Below, piece by piece: positions 60,315 through 64,000 of a stretch of DNA of 64,000 bases. Below the pieces are notes generated by a model. The model was not told the origin of the DNA. It saw nothing but the letters and a program-made list of their open reading frames with translations, and did no database searches. The stretch spans positions 62,001 through 126,000 of the forward strand of contig MU623404.1 of assembly GCA_025201765.1 (NCBI GenBank). The letters run 5' to 3'. The position numbers and the translations under genes were made by a program. The stretch is from Daldinia sp. FL1419. Its lineage: Eukaryota; Ascomycota; Sordariomycetes; Xylariales; Hypoxylaceae. Numbering within the stretch: position 1 is the stretch's first letter; every line of letters starts with the position of its first letter.

Positions 60315-61957
60315 TCTCGTCTCGTCTATTCTTTCCCCCCTTTTTCTTTTTCTTTTTCTTTTTTTTTTTTTTTTCCTTCGTTCCGGACCCTGCCGCCTAT
60401 CCCCAACTTCGTGCTGGGTTTATTTGTCTCTTCGCGATCTTCCGTTATCGACCTGCCTATTTAAGATACTGCATCTAATAGAGAAGGGAAGGAAAAGAAA
60501 CCAAGTTGGAGAACAAGTGGGGAAATGAGCTTGAGTTAAGTTAAGCAATATTGATTCGGGACAGAATCCTATCGCCGGCTGCCGGCTCTTTTTGAAGTTT
60601 AGACGCCAGGATTTTGATATTTATCGTCGTTACGTCCCCGGCATCGCGGGTTTTCTCGTGAGTCACGAACAGAGCAACGTTTCCGCGGTCGGAACGGATT
60701 TCATGTCGGAGTCATGATACTACGAATACGTATGTCTCGATACTACATTATAGTTCCGGCTCATTTTACTATTTTTCAATAGACGCGTTCTCTTGATTCG
60801 TACCGTCGCCGTCAAGTGTCTTTCAAGTGAGTTATAGTAAATGGAATAACTATATAAATTACGAGCTCGTTAAGGCGCAGTTAGTTACCTAAACAGATGG
60901 CAACAAGATGATCTTTAACCATATCGACTACATTCTCATACGATACACCTTAAGATAACAAATGTCTTAATCAAAGAGCGAAGCAAGTGGCCAAAACGAG
61001 ATGAAGTCAATAATAATAATATAACAACTTTACCAGGGGGCAAGCATCGACGTTGATTAGCAAACTTCCCAGCCCCTTGCCTCTCTCATATGCATGCTCC
61101 CCAGAATATGGATGGAGCTTCAAGGGGATTCTCGAGGATATTCTCACCCTGGGTAGATCTATAAAGAGGCTCTAGGTCATCCGGCACTTCAAACCCGTTC
61201 TGACCCAACGAGCTGGGTAGTCGCCGACATGTACGACCTAAGCCAGAACTGCCGCAAACTACTGCCGCGTTATAGACTCGTCGTACTCGAGAAGTCCTGC
61301 ATGTTAGCTCATCGGCATTGTGATGGAAGGATTCGTAGGTTACACCAGACATATAAGAGCCTCATCCTCTTACACTAGACAGCTGCTCATTGGATAAAGG
61401 GGAATAAGACGGGAAAAGGATGGTCTAACGGGATCTGTATAATGGGTATCGCGTCGTAGGACAAGGTGTAAGCCAGAGGCCGCATAGTCGACTATACTAA
61501 GCACAGTAATACCTATAGAAGACCCGTGGTACTTTGTCAGCAACCTCTATAGTATAACGCGTAACATTTCGTAATCTGGGTATAGCACTCCGTGTGAAGT
61601 TCTCTTAATTAGTATGCCTAGGTAGCTTGTAGTTCTGGTATCATCGTAACCCCCAACGCTGCGTAATCGCCGGTTGTTTCTTTCTCTTTTAACAGCAACC
61701 CCATTTCCCGTTTTCGATTCCATTCCGCGTACCCTTCCCCTTCAATTCCGTAACGTAAAACTAGAACCGTAACTCCATGCTCGCCCGCACCGACACCGCC
61801 ACCTCTAGTGGTATATCGGAATAATAGTGCAAAGCAAAACCAAGCCAAACACACGATATGAATGCGCCTATTCTCCAGCCTGCAGCTCAATCCCACTGTC
61901 CGCAACGATACCCCCTCGGTTCCGAGACCCCTTTTTATTTTTCCTTCTCAAGGCAGA
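60315..61957. other. intergenic
   Basis: Starts with a CT-rich tract (about 60330-60380), probably the 5' leader and promoter of the GNAT gene. No supported gene. Small frames at 60109-60528 (antisense), 61086-61352 and 61618-61905 show no motif. Confidence 0.55.
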
Positions 61958-62410
61958 CTAAACCTTCTTGAAGAACTCCTTCGCCTTGGCTGCTAGGCCG
62001 TTGGAATGGCCCTTACTGCCGTGCTCCTCTGCACCGATAGCAGTTGCGCTGTCCAACGTCTCGGCTTCCTCGCTGCCCAGCCTTACGACGTTGGCTGCGC
62101 CCCCGCGTCCAACGTGGGTTGCGCCTTGGCTTGATCGTCGCTCAATACTAGAGATTGAACCATGTTAGTTTTCCGTCTAGTGACAGCTTCAATTACTGAT
62201 ATAGACTTACGGCCCAACATCCTGGCGCGCCCGTGTCTCGATAGGGTCTTTATTGGGTGCCATGTTACCGGAGCCACCACGGCCCGTAGTAACGACGGGC
62301 GTTTTCAGAGTCGGAGTCTCGAGGTCGGTCGGTTGTATTTTGGGGGATTTAGACGAATCAGCGATGTTGCCGGCGCCGCCTCGACCGGTCGAAGTCATTT
62401 GTCCCGTCAT
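61958..62410 (-). CDS. Par32/DUF3602-type protein with GRGG-x-x-N repeats
   Basis: Small, probably disordered protein. The yeast relative Par32 is phosphorylated after TOR inhibition and restrains ammonium transporters; the same role here is only an inference. Two exons: 62410-62211 and 62147-61958 (intron 63 bp, GTAAGT donor, AACTAAC branch, CTCTAG acceptor), 129 aa. Three copies of the family motif are visible: TGRGGAGNI (residues 8-16), TGRGGSGNM (about 42-50) and VGRGGAANVV (about 79-88). The third appears only when the intron is removed, which strongly supports the splice. The C-terminus is a basic amphipathic helix (LAAKAKEFFKKV). The start may be Met1 or Met5. Neither exon alone would look like a gene. 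Confidence 0.82.
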
Positions 62411-63234
62411 TTTCTAGTGGCGTCTATACGAAAAGTGCGAAAGCTTCAAGTGTGCGAGTCTCGTTATTGCTTTTGCCGTAGTGGTAGAGCAGAGAGTAAA
62501 GAGTAACAGTAGAAAATCCACAAAGATTGTGTGTATATTAGTGGGAACAAAGAGGGCGTCAAACAATAAATGCCCAACTAGAGGCAGCTTAGGAATTGCG
62601 CGATCTGGCTGGGCAACAAGATGATCGCCTCGGTATAATTTTGTGCGATTAAAACCTAAGACATAAAGTTTTTCTGACGATAATGTAGCTCTTCAAACAC
62701 AGCACTATAAATTTATTATACCCTTAGCTCCCTTGTACCGAGCTATGCCATGCGCCGGTCGTACCTAACTTTTCGATCACAAGACTACTAAAAAAAATTT
62801 CCCGCCTACACTAAAAATAAAGACCCTTACATACCTAACTCGAAAGGTACCACCGAGAACAAGGCGTAAGGAAAGACTACTCGACAAAAAAAAGGAAAAA
62901 AAAGTTACATCACTCGCGCTGTCCGAACGCCATAGCAAAGTTTTCGCTAGGTCAGGTCTCCCCACCGCCATAAACCGGGCGGGACCCTTTCGAAGGTTAA
63001 CGAAATGGGGTAACTAAGACGTAATGGAAATGTCGGGTGATCCAGAAGCGCCTGCTACCTCGCAACTTCTGGCGTAGGTAGCTAGCACGCAGGGCACGCA
63101 GCTCCCTAAGACACCACCTACACTACATACATACATACGATACATACACTAGCAGTTGTAGTATTGTACCGACGCCATTGCCGTCTCACCCCAAGTCAAA
63201 TTCAACATTCGTCCTTGGCTTCTGTAATAGTCGG
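62411..63234. other. intergenic
   Basis: Promoter side of the Par32-like gene, then AT-rich DNA up to the transposon. Short CATA repeats occur near 63126-63146. The frame at 62777-62971 has no features. Confidence 0.55.
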
Positions 63235-63240
63235 GATTTA
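63235..63240. repeat. candidate target-site duplication, left copy (GATTTA)
   Basis: GATTTA directly abuts the left terminal repeat of the MITE and is repeated exactly at 63841-63846 next to the right end. A TA duplication inside the ends (TA-CGGTG ... CACCG-TA) is the alternative reading. Confidence 0.7.
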
Positions 63241-63302
63241 TACGGTGCACCATTAGTGCAAAACCGACAAAACCCAAAACCCAAATGAAAAATCGTCCGA
63301 TT
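63241..63302 (+). repeat. left terminal inverted repeat of the MITE
   Basis: 62 bp; differs from the right arm at positions 8, 9, 41 and 51 counted from the outside. Confidence 0.95.
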
Positions 63303-63324
63303 GGTCAGATTCCCTGCAGGGGTA

Positions 63325-63769
63325 CGCTATAATTATAGCGCAGAGGTGCGCTAGACCCTCTATAATTACAGCGAGTTCTAGTGATTAGTACGTTATATTT
63401 TAGTGGTTATTAAAAAGTCTCCGAGACCTCACTAAATCCGCTGCAATTATAGTATGTACGAGTATTAAGGCCGCTATAAATATAGGGCATTTTAGGGGCA
63501 ACAAAAATTTTGTAGGTACTTATTAAATGCGCTATAACTTAAGTAAATAATAGCATTAAGCCCCCTGTAATTATAGTGAGTTTAGTGAGAATATCCACTA
63601 TAAATATAGCACTTTCCAAAAAAAATATCCATAAAGTCAATTTAAGGTTAAATCCCAATCGACCAATTAACACTCTTATATTTTAATTGCTGTACTTATA
63701 GCGTATGGTCCACTAAAAAGCGCTGTAATTATAGGGGCCTTAGCGTACTAATGCGCTATAAATATAGCG
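63325..63769. repeat. ten interspersed copies of a 16-bp near-palindrome
   Basis: Copies begin at about 63325, 63358, 63439, 63472, 63530 (half), 63563, 63596, 63688, 63721 and 63754. The first (CGCTATAATTATAGCG) is a perfect palindrome and the last (CGCTATAAATATAGCG) nearly so. Several neighbours are spaced by exactly 33 bp (63325/63358, 63439/63472, 63530/63563/63596, 63688/63721/63754). Confidence 0.88.
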
Positions 63770-63778
63770 CATACTATA

Positions 63779-63840
63779 AATCGGACGAATTTTCATTTGC
63801 GTTTTGGGTTTTGTCGGTTTTGCACTAATGGGCCACCGTA
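63779..63840 (-). repeat. right terminal inverted repeat of the MITE
   Basis: Reverse-complement partner of 63241-63302. Confidence 0.95.
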
Positions 63841-63846
63841 GATTTA
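63841..63846. repeat. candidate target-site duplication, right copy (GATTTA)
   Basis: Exact copy of 63235-63240, abutting the right arm. Confidence 0.7.
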
Positions 63847-64000
63847 GCACCGAAGCTACTTTTTCCACTACCTCGCGCGACGCCTTGCCCAACTCTAGGT
63901 ACCTACTTGTTCGGAATTGTTCAGAATAGGTACCTAACTAATTAACTAGTTTTTCTATAACAGACTTTTACCTACAACAGGTAGGTAACTTGGCTACGGC
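63847..64000. other. intergenic end of window
   Basis: Non-coding, with three TAGGTACCTA/GTAGGTA motif copies near 63896-63990. Confidence 0.6.

Larger units (their letters stand above)
63241..63840. mobile_element. 600-bp miniature inverted-repeat transposable element (MITE)
   Basis: A non-autonomous DNA transposon with no open frame. The 62-bp ends (63241-63302 and 63779-63840) are inverted copies with four mismatches, beginning TACGGTG and containing CCATTAGTGCAAAACCGACA. They are flanked by GATTTA on both sides. If the duplication is the 6 bp, a hAT-like or other superfamily is possible; if it is TA, Tc1/mariner-pogo is more likely. The interior is AT-rich and built around ten copies of a near-palindrome (consensus YGCTRTAAWTATAGYG), perhaps transposase-binding sites. 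The arms are similar enough to suggest fairly recent activity. Confidence 0.9.

Noticed and set aside
60109..60528. 139-codon plus-strand frame
   Set aside because: First half is antisense to the GNAT gene; the second half translates a poly-pyrimidine tract into Leu/Phe.
63241..63840. Possible transcribed gene or CRISPR-like array because of regularly spaced repeats
   Set aside because: No open frame; the repeats are palindromic, degenerate and enclosed by long terminal inverted repeats with a flanking duplication, which is the layout of a MITE, and the host is a eukaryote.

Overview
The window is from a filamentous ascomycete (Pezizomycotina; probably Sordariomycetes, though I cannot name the genus). 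The evidence is short spliceosomal introns (about 50-250 bp) with GTAAGT-like donors, CTAAC-like branch points and AG acceptors, and gene families restricted to or typical of these fungi: leashin, a Zn2Cys6 regulator, a fungal GPI cell-wall protein and a mannan polymerase subunit. Protein-coding genes are scattered in moderately AT-rich intergenic DNA sprinkled with a short palindromic motif built on TACCTAGGTA. I saw no rRNA, tRNA or CRISPR array.

Layout. 0.8-5.3 kb: PEX6, the peroxisomal AAA ATPase (3 exons, 1443 aa). 5.9-8.0 kb: a thioredoxin-fold SH3BGR-type protein with long Lys/Glu/Thr repeats (minus). 8-14.4 kb: a gene desert. 14.4-14.9 kb: a small GPI-anchored wall protein. 17-18 kb: an orphan coiled-coil, His/Asn-rich protein. 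19.7-20.7 kb: a secreted GH16 beta-glucanase. 23.1-24 kb: a small MYND zinc-finger protein. 25.1-26.7 kb: a GT34 alpha-1,6-mannosyltransferase (MNN10-like). 30.3-48.9 kb: a giant leashin gene. 50.1-52.9 kb: a five-exon Zn2Cys6 transcription factor. 55.3-57.3 kb: a conserved-looking, probably mitochondrial orphan. 57.9-59.1 kb: HEM12 (uroporphyrinogen decarboxylase). 59.1-60.3 kb: a GNAT acetyltransferase converging on HEM12. 62-62.4 kb: a Par32/DUF3602-type GRGG protein. 63.24-63.84 kb: a 600-bp miniature inverted-repeat transposon.

The centrepiece is leashin, the tether that holds Woronin bodies (peroxisome-derived septal plugs). A 16.7-kb exon is joined by one 244-bp intron to a coiled-coil C-terminal exon, giving about 6085 aa. 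It is therefore the fused LAH-1/LAH-2 form, not the split pair described in Neurospora. The intron itself holds a CT-rich leader and an in-frame ATG that could start a short C-terminal isoform. The stop codon is followed in frame by 56 further codons that are strikingly His-rich. PEX6, about 25 kb away, acts in the peroxisome biogenesis on which Woronin bodies depend; the proximity may be chance. Cell-wall functions (GPI protein, GH16, MNN10) lie between them, each on the minus strand with its own long upstream region.

The other notable element is the terminal MITE: 62-bp near-perfect inverted repeats, a 6-bp flanking duplication (or TA), and ten internal copies of a 16-bp near-palindrome. 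All exon structures were built by hand from splice signals and reading-frame continuity; no database search or RNA evidence was available.
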